Origin: Nocardioides humi | Lineage (GTDB): Bacteria > Actinomycetota > Actinomycetes > Propionibacteriales > Nocardioidaceae | NCBI RefSeq assembly: GCF_006494775.1 | Contig: NZ_CP041146.1 | Span: forward strand, 4,092,001 to 4,156,000 | Reading direction: 5' to 3' | DNA length: 64,000 bases | In this document: one piece after another, positions 1-9,177 of the stretch | Numbering within the stretch: position 1 is the first letter of the stretch | How the letters are laid out: each line of letters begins with the position of its first letter | Position numbers and translations under genes: made by a program | The notes under the pieces: generated by a model | The model's database searches: none | What the model was told of the DNA's origin: nothing | Seen by the model: only the letters and a program-made list of their open reading frames with translations

Positions 1-177
1 TACAACCGGCTCGAGCGGATCGAGGAGGTGCTCGGGCCCGACTGGCGCGATCCGGATCGGGTCCTCGAGCTGCAGCTGGCCCTGCAGCTGCGCCGGCTCG
101 CCGCCGTCCTCGCCTCGCCGTCGGCCGATCCGCGCTCGCCGGTGGAGGAAACGTCCGAGGCGACCCGGCAAGCGTAG
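1..177 (+). CDS. PucR/CdaR-family transcriptional regulator, C-terminal end (partial)
   Basis: The gene enters the window already open and stops at TAG 175-177, leaving 58 codons. The visible part resembles the C-terminal helix-turn-helix of PucR/CdaR regulators, with a YNRLERIEEVLG helix followed by a conserved acidic-proline turn and the amphipathic LELQLALQLRRL helix. Proteins of this family usually have an N-terminal sensor domain (outside the window) and control catabolic genes, often next to them. The FAD oxidase that starts 49 bp downstream on the same strand is a plausible target. The last 20 residues are an unconserved polar tail. Confidence 0.75.
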   Translation, partial: YNRLERIEEVLGPDWRDPDRVLELQLALQLRRLAAVLASPSADPRSPVEETSEATRQA

Positions 178-225
178 AGATTCTGCCCGACGCCAGCTCG
201 GACGGGCCGGTGGTCGGATGGGCGC

Positions 226-1626
226 ATGACCGCCCCCGGGAGCACGCTGCTGGCAGAGATCGTCGACGCCGTGGGCGCCGAGCAGGTGGTCACCGACCCG
301 GTCTCGACCGAGGCGCTGAGCCGCGACCATGCCGAGTGGGCCCCGTGCGGCGTGCCGTTGGCGGTCGTGCGGGCACGGAGCACGGCGGACGTCCAGGCCG
401 TCGTCGCCGCCTGCCATCGCCACCGGGTGCCGGTGGTGTCTCGGGGGGCGGGCACCGGACTGTCCGGCGGCGCGAACGCGGTGGAGGGCGGTGTCGTGCT
501 GTCGCTGGAGCCGATGCGGGCGATCCGGGAGATCAACCCGCTGGAGCAGCTGGCCGTCGTCGAGCCCGGCGTGGTCAACGACGACCTGCGGGCAGCCGTC
601 GCCGGCCACGGCCTGTGGTACCCGCCGGACCCGGCGAGCTCGCCGTGGTCGACGATCGGCGGCAACGTCGCCACCAACGCCGGCGGCCTGTGCTGCGTGA
701 AGTACGGCGTGACCCGCGACTACGTGCTGGCGCTGGAGGTGGTCACGGGCACCGGCGCGGTGGTCCGCCTGGGGCGTCGTACGGCGAAGGGCGTGGCCGG
801 CTTCGACCTGGTCGGTCTCATGGTGGGCTCGGAGGGCACGCTGGGGATCGTCACCGAGGTCACCGTGCGGCTGCGGCCGCTGCCGCCCGCCGCGATCACC
901 GTGGCCGGGCACTTCGCGTCGGTCGTCGACGCCGGGGCCGCGGTCCGCGCCGTCGGCGCCGCCGGGATCACGCCGGCGGCCCTGGAGCTGGTCGACCGGC
1001 ACTGCCTGGAGGCCGTGGACGCGTGGAAGAACATGGGTCTCTCGGTCGACGCGGAGGCGGTGCTGCTGGCCCGTGTGGACGAGCCCGGCGTGACGGGGGA
1101 GCAGGTGGCGGACCGGATCGTCGACTGCTTCACCGGCGCCGGCGCGACCTGGGCGGACCGGTCCACCGACCCGGGGGAGGCCGAGGCGCTGTTCGAGGCG
1201 CGCAGGCTCGCCTATCCCGCGCTCGAGCGCCTCGGCCCGGTGCTGACCGAGGACGTGTGCGTGCCGAAGGACCACGTGCCCGAGATGCTGGCGCGGATCG
1301 AGAAGATCGCCGAGCACCACGACGTGCGGATCGCCAATATCGCCCACGCCGGCGACGGCAACCTGCACCCGTTGCTCATCACTCCGCCGGGCGACGACGC
1401 CGCGCGGGTACGTGCCCAGGCCGCCTTCGAGGACATCCTCGACGCCGCGATCGGCCTCGGCGGCACCGTCACGGGGGAGCACGGCGTCGGGCTGCTCAAG
1501 CGCGAGGGGCTCGAGCGCGAGGCCTCGCCCGAGGTGCTCGGGCTGCACCGCGCGATCAAGCGCGCCCTCGACCCCGCGCTGATCCTCAACCCCGGCAAGG
1601 TCGTCGCCATCGAGGGTGTCGGGTGA
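226..1626 (+). CDS. FAD-binding oxidase, glycolate oxidase subunit GlcD-like (466 aa)
   Basis: This is a flavoprotein 2-hydroxyacid oxidase or dehydrogenase of the GlcD/D-lactate dehydrogenase type. The N-terminal half (about residues 40-220) is the PCMH-type FAD-binding domain, with the RGAGTGLSGG pyrophosphate loop near residue 72 and IGGNVATNAGG near residue 145. The C-terminal half is the FAD-oxidase C domain, with the HAGDGNLHP and TGEHGVGLLK motifs that bind substrate and flavin. The length is normal for GlcD. No GlcE or GlcF partner is visible, so it may work alone with another electron acceptor. The substrate (glycolate, D-lactate or a related acid) cannot be told from sequence. Its stop codon overlaps the next gene's GTG start. 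Confidence 0.9.
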   Translation: MTAPGSTLLAEIVDAVGAEQVVTDPVSTEALSRDHAEWAPCGVPLAVVRARSTADVQAVVAACHRHRVPVVSRGAGTGLSGGANAVEGGVVLSLEPMRAIREINPLEQLAVVEPGVVNDDLRAAVAGHGLWYPPDPASSPWSTIGGNVATNAGGLCCVKYGVTRDYVLALEVVTGTGAVVRLGRRTAKGVAGFDLVGLMVGSEGTLGIVTEVTVRLRPLPPAAITVAGHFASVVDAGAAVRAVGAAGITPAALELVDRHCLEAVDAWKNMGLSVDAEAVLLARVDEPGVTGEQVADRIVDCFTGAGATWADRSTDPGEAEALFEARRLAYPALERLGPVLTEDVCVPKDHVPEMLARIEKIAEHHDVRIANIAHAGDGNLHPLLITPPGDDAARVRAQAAFEDILDAAIGLGGTVTGEHGVGLLKREGLEREASPEVLGLHRAIKRALDPALILNPGKVVAIEGVG

Positions 1627-2687
1627 GGGGCGTGACCTCGCTCGCCGCGGTCGTGCTGGCCGCCGCGACGGCGCTGCTCGTCCCGACCGCGACCCCGGCG
1701 GCTCCGGCGACCCCGGCGGCCCCCGGGATGTCCTCGGCCGTCGCGCCCGAGATGACACCCCGGACCCTCACCACGGCCGACGGAACCATGACCTGGTACG
1801 CCTACCGGCCAGCCCGGCTGCGCGGCGACGCGCCGGTCGTCGTCCACCTCCACGGCGGCAACATGGACGCGCGCGAGGCCGCCCGGAAGTCGGGGCTGAA
1901 CGAGCTCGCCGATCGCCTGGGCTTCGTCGCCGTCTACCCGCAGGCACCGCCGGACGCGGGACTGCTCGGCATCTGGGACTGGTCGCGGGCCGCGCGCAAC
2001 GGGCGGGCCGATCCGGTCGGCTCGCTGGTCGCTGCCGTCACCCGTGCGGCCGTCCGGACCGAGCAGGGCGACGGCCGCCGGGTGCTCGTCAGCGGGATCT
2101 CCGCGGGAGCGGGCATGGCGGTGGTCGTGGCCGCCACGCGACCGGAGCTGTACGACGCGCTGCACGCCGAGGTGGGCTGCATGTACGGCGGTCTGAACTG
2201 CCTCCTCGGGACCCTCACCCCGGGCATCACCCTGTCCGCGGACGAGTCGGGCGCGCTGGCCTATCTCGCCATGGGGCCTCGGGCCCGGCGGATGCCGTTC
2301 CTGGTGTCGTGGGGGACGCTCGACGTTCCCGCCGTCCTCGCCGGGCAGCGCGCCCTCGTGCACCAGTGGCTGGTGACCAACGACTGGTCCGACGACCGGA
2401 GCGCGAACGGCTCGGTGCCGCGCAGCCCGGTGCGGCGCGATCGGCTCCAGTGGGGCGGGCGCACCGTCGACCGGGAGAGCTACGCCGACGCCCACGGCTG
2501 CCTCCTCGGCCAGACCTGGCTGGTCCACGGCCTGGCGCACGCCTACTCCGGCGGCCGACCGCAGGGTCTGCTCGACCTCGACGTGGATCCGGCGGGTCCG
2601 GACATGAGGGAGGTCGCCTACCGCTTCCTCCTGGAGCAGACGGGACCGGCCGGTCCACCCGCCGCGCTCGGCGGCCGGTGCCGATGA
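1623..2687 (+). CDS. secreted PHB-depolymerase-family esterase (354 aa)
   Basis: A predicted exported alpha/beta-hydrolase esterase. The GTG start at 1623 overlaps the stop of the preceding gene (GTGA), so the two are probably translationally coupled. The N-terminus is a signal peptide with a hydrophobic core of Leu, Ala and Val, followed by a Pro/Ala-rich linker. The oxyanion-hole segment HLHGGNMD lies near residue 80 and the nucleophile elbow GISAGAG near residue 160, as in the esterase_PHB family (polyhydroxyalkanoate depolymerases, feruloyl and acetylxylan esterases). A late HAYSGG segment probably supplies the catalytic histidine. The substrate is unknown; with a GlcD-type oxidase upstream, the pair could release and oxidise a hydroxyacid (inference). 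Confidence 0.8.
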   Translation: MRGVTSLAAVVLAAATALLVPTATPAAPATPAAPGMSSAVAPEMTPRTLTTADGTMTWYAYRPARLRGDAPVVVHLHGGNMDAREAARKSGLNELADRLGFVAVYPQAPPDAGLLGIWDWSRAARNGRADPVGSLVAAVTRAAVRTEQGDGRRVLVSGISAGAGMAVVVAATRPELYDALHAEVGCMYGGLNCLLGTLTPGITLSADESGALAYLAMGPRARRMPFLVSWGTLDVPAVLAGQRALVHQWLVTNDWSDDRSANGSVPRSPVRRDRLQWGGRTVDRESYADAHGCLLGQTWLVHGLAHAYSGGRPQGLLDLDVDPAGPDMREVAYRFLLEQTGPAGPPAALGGRCR

Positions 2688-2789
2688 GCCCGTCCGCCAC
2701 TTCCTAGAGAAATCATCCCGGGCCGCTGCCAGGTCCAGAGATTTCGTCCATGCCCGGCGCCGGCCCTGCGTGGTCCGATGAACACCATC

Positions 2790-2807
2790 GCGTGACCGTC
2801 GTCACGC
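2790..2807. promoter_or_regulatory. perfect 7-bp inverted repeat, possible operator of the ABC operon
   Basis: GCGTGAC and GTCACGC are separated by CGTC, 33 bp before the first permease start. The 153-bp gap holds no gene. The position and symmetry suit a repressor site for the transporter operon, but the regulator is unknown. Confidence 0.35.
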
Positions 2808-2840
2808 CCCATCCGTCCTCATGCCGAAGGAGGCAGGCCC

Positions 2841-3785
2841 GTGCGCCAGCTCGTGCTCCACCGCCTGCTGTGGTCACTCCCCTCGCTCGCCATCGTCTCG
2901 GCGCTGACGTTCGTGCTCGCCTCGCTGGCGCCCGGCGACGCCGCCCGGACCGTCCTGGGCACCAACACCGACCCGGCGGCGTACGCCCAGGTCCGCGAGC
3001 AGCTCGGGCTGGACCGGTCGCTCCCCGCCCAGTACGGCGGCTGGCTCGCGGCGGCCGCGCGGGGCGACCTCGGCGACTCGCTGTTCACCCACGAGCCGGT
3101 GGTCGAGATCCTGCGGAGCCGGGTCGGCGTCACGCTCACCCTCATCGTGGGCGCCACCGTGATCGCCGCGGTGCTCGGGGTCGCGATCGGGGTCGTCGGC
3201 GCGGTCCGCGGCGGTGTCGCCGGCCGGGTGACCGACGCCCTGGCGATGCTCGGGATGGCGGTGCCGACCTTCTGGCTCGGCCTGCTGCTCATCCTGGTCT
3301 TCGCCAGCCGCCTCGGCTGGTTCCCCGCCACCGGGTTCGTGCCCTTCGCGGAGGACCCGCTGGGCTGGCTGCGGTCCTACACCCTTCCGGTGCTGACGCT
3401 CGCCACCGCCGGCGTGGCGACGATCGCGAAGCAGACCCGCGGTGCGGTGCTCGACGCGATGGGCACCGAGTACGTCCGCGCCCTGCGCGCCAACGGCCTG
3501 CCGGACCGGGCGATCCTCCTGAAGCACTGCCTCAAGAACGCCGCCGTCCCCGTCACCACCGTCGTCGGCCTGGTGATGATCGGCCTCCTGGGCGGCACGA
3601 TCCTGGTCGAGCAGGTCTTCGCCCTGCCCGGCCTCGGCCAGCTCGCCGTCTCGGCGACCCTGCAGCACGATCTACCCGTCCTGGTCGGGGTGGTCACCAC
3701 GTACACCCTGGTGGTGATGGCGTCCAACCTGGTCACCGACGTGGGCTACGGCTGGCTGAGCCCGCGGATGGAGGCCGGCCGATGA
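2841..3785 (+). CDS. ABC transporter permease, DppB-like (314 aa)
   Basis: Inner-membrane permease of the peptide/nickel importer family. It has an N-terminal membrane segment, a periplasmic stretch with the conserved ARGDLGDS motif near residue 75, then five further membrane segments. The EAA loop, which contacts the ATPase, is the GTEYVRALRANGLP region near residue 210, and the family's GLGQLAVSATLQHDLPV motif follows. The GTG start has a strong AAGGAGG Shine-Dalgarno at 2827-2833. Its end overlaps the next gene's start by 4 bp, so the genes form one operon with the fused permease-ATPase, the second ATPase and the binding protein. Confidence 0.92.
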   Translation: MRQLVLHRLLWSLPSLAIVSALTFVLASLAPGDAARTVLGTNTDPAAYAQVREQLGLDRSLPAQYGGWLAAAARGDLGDSLFTHEPVVEILRSRVGVTLTLIVGATVIAAVLGVAIGVVGAVRGGVAGRVTDALAMLGMAVPTFWLGLLLILVFASRLGWFPATGFVPFAEDPLGWLRSYTLPVLTLATAGVATIAKQTRGAVLDAMGTEYVRALRANGLPDRAILLKHCLKNAAVPVTTVVGLVMIGLLGGTILVEQVFALPGLGQLAVSATLQHDLPVLVGVVTTYTLVVMASNLVTDVGYGWLSPRMEAGR

Positions 3786-5763
3786 CCGAGCAGCTCGCCA
3801 CCACCGCCGTCGCGCCCGGGGCCGGCCTCGCCCCGGCGCAGACCGCACCGCGCCGCCGCCGCGGCAGGCTCTGGCTGCGGGTGCTGCGCCGCCCTGCCGG
3901 GGCCCTCGCCGCCGGTTGGATCCTGCTGGTCGCGGCCGGCGCCGTCCTCGCCGACCAGGTCGCGCCCTACGGTCCGCTCGCGCAGGACCTGCCCGCCAGC
4001 TACGCACTGCCCAGCGGCGAGCACCTGCTCGGCGCCGACCAGCTCGGCCGCGACATCCTGAGCCGGATCCTGCACGGCGGCCAGGTCACCCTGGCCGCGG
4101 TCGCCCAGGCCGTCGTCGTGTTCGTGCTCGTCGGCCTGCTCGTGGGCCTGGTCGCGGGCTACCGCGGCGGTCTCGTCGACCGGATCGTGATGCGGGCCTG
4201 CGACATCGCCCTCGCGATCCCGCTCGTGGTCACCCTCCTGGTCGTGCTCGCCATCTTCAGCCGCAACGAGACGGCGGCGATGGTCACGTTCGGCCTGCTG
4301 GCCTCGGCCGGCCTGGTCCGCATCGTCCGCGCCGCGACCCTGGCGGTACGGCGGGACGAGTACGTCCTGGCGGCCGAGGTCGCCGGCCTGCGGCCCGCCC
4401 AGGTCGTGCTCCGGCATGTCCTGCCCCGCGTGCTGCCGCCGGTCATCGTCCAGGCCTCGCTCCTCGCCTGCTCCGCGCTCCTGGTCGAGTCGGGCCTCAA
4501 CTACCTCGCGCTCGGCGTCCAGCCCCGACCCCCAGCTGGGGCGGTCTGGTCGCCGACGCGTCCGCGGCGATCGCCAACCAGCCCTGGATGCTGGTCCCGA
4601 GCGGCGGGATCATCGTCGCGACGGCGCTGGCCTTCGGCGTGCTCGGTGACGTGGTGCGCGACGTGAGCGCCGACCGGAGCGCGACCGGGCCCGCCTCCTG
4701 GCGCCGGCTGCGCACCCCCGTCGTACGCCGGGAGGCGACTCCCGAGACCACGGCGGGCGAGGTGGCGCTCGAGCTGCGCGGCCTGCGGGTCCTGCACGGT
4801 GACACGGCCCTCGTCGACGGGGTCGACCTGGTCGTCGCTCCCGGCGAGGTCGTGGGCGTCGTCGGCGAGTCCGGCTGCGGCAAGACCCTCACCCTCTCCG
4901 CCCTGCTGCGGCTGCTGCCGCCCGGTCTCCGGATGAGCGCCGCCCGGCTCCGGGTCGGCGGCCGGGACGCGCTGGCGCTCACGGACCGTGGGATGCGCGC
5001 CCTGCGCGGCAGCGCCGTCGCGTTCGTGCCGCAGGAGCCGGTGGCCGGCCTCGACCCCGCCTTCACCGTGCGTGCCCAGCTGCGCGAGCTGGTGCGGCAC
5101 CACGACGGCGGGTCGCGTCAGGAGGTCGACCGCCGGGTCCGGGAGCTGCTCGACCACGTCCGCCTGCCCGACCCCGAGCGGGTCCTCGCGTCCCATCCGC
5201 ACGAGCTGTCCGGCGGCATGGCGCAGCGGGTGGCCATCGCCCGGGCGCTCGCCGGACGCCCCCAGGTGCTGCTCGCCGATGAGCCGACGACCGCGCTCGA
5301 CGTCACGGTCCAGGCCGAGATCCTGCAGCTGCTGCGCGACCTGCGCGACAGCGACGGCCTCGCGATCGTCATCGTCACCCACGACTGGGGCGTGGTCGCC
5401 GAGCTGTGCGACCGCGCGGTGGTGATGTACGCCGGCGGCGTGGTCGAGCAGGGCGACGTCGTCGCGCTGTTCGAGCAGCCGCGGCATCCGTACACGCGGG
5501 CGCTGATGGAGGCCAACCCGGCCGAGGCCGGATTCCGCCGGCGACTGCGCTCCATCCCCGGCCAGGTGCCGCCCGCCGACGCGCGGCCCGCCGGGTGCGC
5601 CTTCGCCGAGCGCTGCGAGCGGCGGCGCCCGGACTGCAGCAGCGGCGCCATCCCGCTCGTCGAGCTCGACGAGCGCCGGGTGCGCTGCCTGCACCCGGTC
5701 GGCCCGGCCGCGGTCCCGCTGCCGCCCCTGCAGGAGGAGGTCGTCGATGTCGCCGCTCGTTGA
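3782..5763 (+). CDS. fused ABC permease (DppC) / ATP-binding protein (DppD), with an apparent -1 frameshift
   Basis: Two importer components are encoded as one chain. The first 248 codons are a DppC-like permease ([14 protein letters not shown] near residue 80; EAA loop [12 protein letters not shown] near 200). At the C run 4523-4526 the frame breaks just where the family reads QPPTPSWGG. One extra C restores it and gives a 660-residue protein. After the permease the frame runs on without a stop into a DppD-type ATPase: Walker A GESGCGKT near 361, signature LSGGMAQR near 476, Walker [10 protein letters not shown] near 496, and the C-terminal oligopeptide-transporter domain with four cysteines. 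Such permease-ATPase fusions are known in actinobacteria. The break is probably a sequence error, or else a recent mutation. Confidence 0.85.
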
Positions 5764-6541
5764 GCTGGAGGATCTCACCGTCGTCTACGGCGGCCGCCGT
5801 GGACGCGGCCGGCGGGTGCTCGACGGCGTGAGCCTGGAGGTACGCCGGGGGGAGACGCTCGGCCTGGTCGGCGAGTCGGGATCGGGCAAGACCACCCTCA
5901 GCCGCGCCCTGCTCGGCCTCGTCCCGGTCGCCGGCGGCGCCGTGCGCTTCGACGGCCGGGACATCACCCACGCCTCCCGCCGGGAGCGCCGGGCGCTCAG
6001 CCAGCGGATGCAGGTCGTCTTCCAGAACCCCTTCCTCGCCCTCAACCCCCAGCGGACCATCGTCCAGTCGGTCGCCGAGACCCTCGTGTCACGCTCCGAC
6101 ATCGGCCGGGAGGAGGCGCGCGCACGCAGCCTCGCGATGCTCGAGCGGGTCGGCGTACCGGCGTCGGCCGCGGACCGGTATCCGGGCTCCTTCTCCGGTG
6201 GACAGCGTCAGCGCATCGCCATCGCCCGGGCCCTGGTCCCGCGTCCGGAGCTGGTCGTCTGCGACGAGGCCGTGAGCGCCCTGGACCTCTCGATCCAGGC
6301 CCAGGTCCTCAACCTGCTCGTGGAGCTGCAGGACGAGCTGTCCCTGACGTACCTGTTCATCACCCACGACCTCGCCGTCGTGCGCTACCTGTGCCACCGC
6401 GTCGCCGTCCTGCGCCATGGCGAGCTCGTCGAGACCGGCGACACCGCCGCCGTCTGCGCGGCACCCGGCCATCCCTACACCCGCTCGCTCCTCGACTCGG
6501 CCCCGATCGCCGACCCGCGTGTCTCGCGCGGCATCGCCTGA
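5747..6541 (+). CDS. ABC transporter ATP-binding protein, DppF-like (264 aa)
   Basis: The second ATPase of the importer. It shows Walker [10 protein letters not shown] near residue 43, a Q-loop at [11 protein letters not shown], the signature SGGQRQRIA near 150, Walker [13 protein letters not shown] near 172 and the H-loop ITHDLAVV near 206. It overlaps the fused permease-ATPase by 17 bp, which argues for translational coupling. It is shorter than DppF proteins that end in a cysteine-containing oligopeptide domain; here that domain is reduced to about 20 residues. Together the two ATPases would power dipeptide/oligopeptide-type uptake. Confidence 0.92.
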   Translation: MSPLVELEDLTVVYGGRRGRGRRVLDGVSLEVRRGETLGLVGESGSGKTTLSRALLGLVPVAGGAVRFDGRDITHASRRERRALSQRMQVVFQNPFLALNPQRTIVQSVAETLVSRSDIGREEARARSLAMLERVGVPASAADRYPGSFSGGQRQRIAIARALVPRPELVVCDEAVSALDLSIQAQVLNLLVELQDELSLTYLFITHDLAVVRYLCHRVAVLRHGELVETGDTAAVCAAPGHPYTRSLLDSAPIADPRVSRGIA

Positions 6542-6575
6542 CTCCGTTCCAGCACATCGATCCAAGGAGACCGTC

Positions 6576-8155
6576 ATGTCCCAGCACCACCCCCGCCGTC
6601 GTGCGCGCGGCTCGCGACGGCGCGTGGCCAGCGCCCTGATCGCGGCCGTCGTCGGCGCCACCGGCCTGGCCGCCTGCGGCGGCTCCGCGTCCTCCGGGGC
6701 AGGCTCGGACGGGACGCTCACCATCGCCCTGCCCCTGAAGCCGCAGAGCCTCGACCCCGGCAAGAACGGCAACGGCGGACAGAACATCGTGCAGTGGCTC
6801 TCCTACGAGCCGCTCATCCGGCTCAACAGCGACGGCAGCCTCAGCCCCGGGCTGGCCACCGAGTGGGGCTACGTCGGCGAGGGCAACAAGGCCTTCGAGA
6901 TGAAGATCCGCACCGACGCCGAATTCGCCGACGGCACCCCCGTGACGGCCGAGTCCGTGGCAGCCACGATCAACCACTACATCGCCAACCCCGGCCCCTG
7001 AGCCACTTCATGACCGGCGTCGAGTCGGCGAAGGCCACCGACGAGCAGACGGTGGCGGTCACGCTGAACGCGCCGAACCCGATCCTCCCGGTCGTGTTCA
7101 GCCAGTCGTCCAACTGGGGCAATGTCATCAGCCCGGCGGGACTGGCGGATCCCTCGAAGCTCACGACCGAGACGCACGGAGCGGGTGCCTACGTCCTCGA
7201 CACCGCGCAGACCGTGGACGGCGACCACTACACCTTCGTGCCCAACGACAACTACTGGAACCCGGACGCGATCCACTGGGAGAAGGTCGTCGTGCGGGTC
7301 CTCCCGGACGCCAACGCGGCCCTGCAGGCCCTCAAGAGCGGCCAGATCCAGGTCGACATGAACTCCCAGGGCGACATCGTGAGCCAGGCGCGCAAGGCCG
7401 GCGGCGTCGACATCGCCGAGGGCCCCGGCTTCGTGCAGGCCCTGTTCCTCATGGACCGCGCCGGCGAGCTGACCGAGGCGCTCGGCGACGTCCGGGTGCG
7501 CCGTGCCCTCAACCACGCCGTCGACCGGAAGGCGATCGCCGCCGCGCTGGGCGGCGACTTCACCCCCACGGCGCAGATCGCGCCGGTGGGCACCGACGGA
7601 CACGACGAGGCGCTGGACGAGACGTACGCCTACGACCCGGACCTGGCCCGCGAGCTGCTGGCCGAGGCCGGCTACGCCGACGGCTTCGAGATCGACGCAC
7701 TGTCCATGAGCCTGTTCCAGACCGACACGCTCGCCCAGGCCGTCGCGTCCCAGCTGGAGGAGGTGGGCGTCACGGTGAGGCTGAAGAGCATCGGCGCCGA
7801 CCTCAACCAGCTGATCGCCGACATGGCGACCAAGGAGTACGCCGCCGTGTTCTTCAACGCCGGCACCAACATGTTCACCAACGCGCTGCAGAACTTCGCC
7901 TCGCCGGCGTCGCCGCTCAACCCGTTCGCCAGCAAGGGGGAGGAGGTGATCGGCGCGTTCGAGGCCATGGCCGCGGCGCCGGAGGAGGAGGTCCCGGCCG
8001 CTGCCGTCGCGCTCAACCGCGCCGTCGTGGAGCAGGCGTGGTTCGTCCCGCTGGTCCAGACCCCGGCGTACGCCTTCGCCCGTGGCATCGGGAGCTTCGG
8101 CGACGTGGGCAATGCCGGCGCGCTCGACGTGCTGTCCTGGACGCCCGCCTCCTGA
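6576..8155 (+). CDS. ABC transporter substrate-binding lipoprotein (SBP_bac_5 family), with an apparent -1 frameshift
   Basis: Extracytoplasmic solute-binding protein of the importer. It starts 34 bp after the ATPase with an AAGGAGA Shine-Dalgarno. The signal peptide has an Arg-rich start and ends in a lipobox, LAAC, placing the lipid-anchored cysteine at residue 34. The first frame ends at TGA 6999-7001 inside a well-conserved region. Adding one C to the run 6995-6998 joins it to the second frame (reading NPGPLSHFM), giving 526 residues. The second part carries typical family features, such as VRRALNHAVDRKAI and a final transport-protein fold. The ligand is probably a peptide or a nickel/opine-like molecule and cannot be specified. 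Confidence 0.85.
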
Positions 8156-8169
8156 GAGAAAGCACCCAC

Positions 8170-9005
8170 ATGACCACGGTTCGCACCTCCGACGGCGTCC
8201 GGCTGCACCACACCGACACGGGCCCGGGCACGACGGGAACGACGGTCGTGCTCGTCGCGGGCTTCATGGCCTCCGCATTCACCTGGCAGCTGCAGGTCGA
8301 CGCGCTCGCCGCCGCCGGTCACCGGGTCGTCTGCCTGGACCGCCGCAACCACGGGCTGTCGGACTTCCCCGCCTACGGGCAGCGGATGGGCCGGCACGGG
8401 CAGGACCTCCACGAGGCGCTGACCCAGCTGGCGATCGACGACGCCGTGGTCGTCGGCGGCTCGCAGGGCGCGAGCACGGTGTGGGCGTGCCTCGACCTGC
8501 ACGGCACCGACCGGATCCGCGCCGTCGTGAGCGTCGACCAGACGCCGCGCATGCTCAACGGGACGGCTGGGAGCACGGCTTCTACGGCTACGACCGCACG
8601 AACGCCGGCACCTACTTCTCGGCGGAGATACCGGCGACCGGCCGCGGCGCCGGGCCCGAGCGGACGCTCGCGACCCTCGCCGTGCTGGCCCGGCGCGTGG
8701 GCGGCGACCCGCAGGAGGCCATGGCCGCGCTGATGCCCGGCCTGCACCCGGTCACCCTCCCGCTGCTGCAGGACCACGCGCTGCAGGACTGGCGCGACGT
8801 CGTCGCGCGCGCCGACGTACCCGTCCTCATGGTCGCGGGCGCCGACAGCCAGTACTGGCCGGCCGAGCACGCCGAGATCACCGCCGCCTCGACCACCCGG
8901 GGCAGGGCGGTCGTCCTCGACGACTGCGGGCACGCCGCGAACCTCGACCGACCGGAGGAGTTCAACGCGGCGCTGCTCGCGTTCCTCGAGGACGTCGTGC
9001 GATGA
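8170..9005 (+). CDS. alpha/beta hydrolase, with an apparent -1 frameshift
   Basis: The last gene of the transporter operon, 14 bp after the binding protein. The N-terminal frame shows the hydrolase core, an oxyanion region at VAGFMAS and the nucleophile elbow GGSQG (Ser98). After about 130 codons the frame breaks at the G run 8560-8562. One added G gives LNGDGWEHGFYGYD and restores a 278-residue protein. The second part holds the acid loop (VPVLMVAGAD) and the catalytic His (DDCGHAANLDRPEEF). The triad is thus complete only after correction. It may cleave an ester, amide or lactone brought in by the transporter (inference). Confidence 0.8.
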
Positions 9006-9080
9006 CCCGGGGCGCACCCGCCGGTGCGCGGACGCGTCTGTCTCCCCGTCGCCCGGCGGGTGCTCGCCGACCGTTACCGG

Positions 9081-9160
9081 GCGCTCCGCGAGATCTGAGC
9101 TTGGATCCGTGGATGGGCTCGCTACGGCGCCCATCCACGGATCCAAGCTGAGCGGAGCGC
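9081..9160. terminator. long bidirectional hairpin between convergent genes
   Basis: A two-part inverted repeat: outer arms GCGCTCCGC at 9081-9089 and 9152-9160, and a perfect 21-bp inner arm at 9098-9118 paired with 9129-9149 around a 10-nt loop. It sits between the end of the hydrolase and the end of the DUF1214 gene, which face each other. There is no T-tract, as is common for actinobacterial terminators. The inner arm contains GGATCC, as do the hairpins near 27.15 kb and 38.80 kb. Confidence 0.7.
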
Positions 9161-9177
9161 CGGAGCGGACGACCGCG

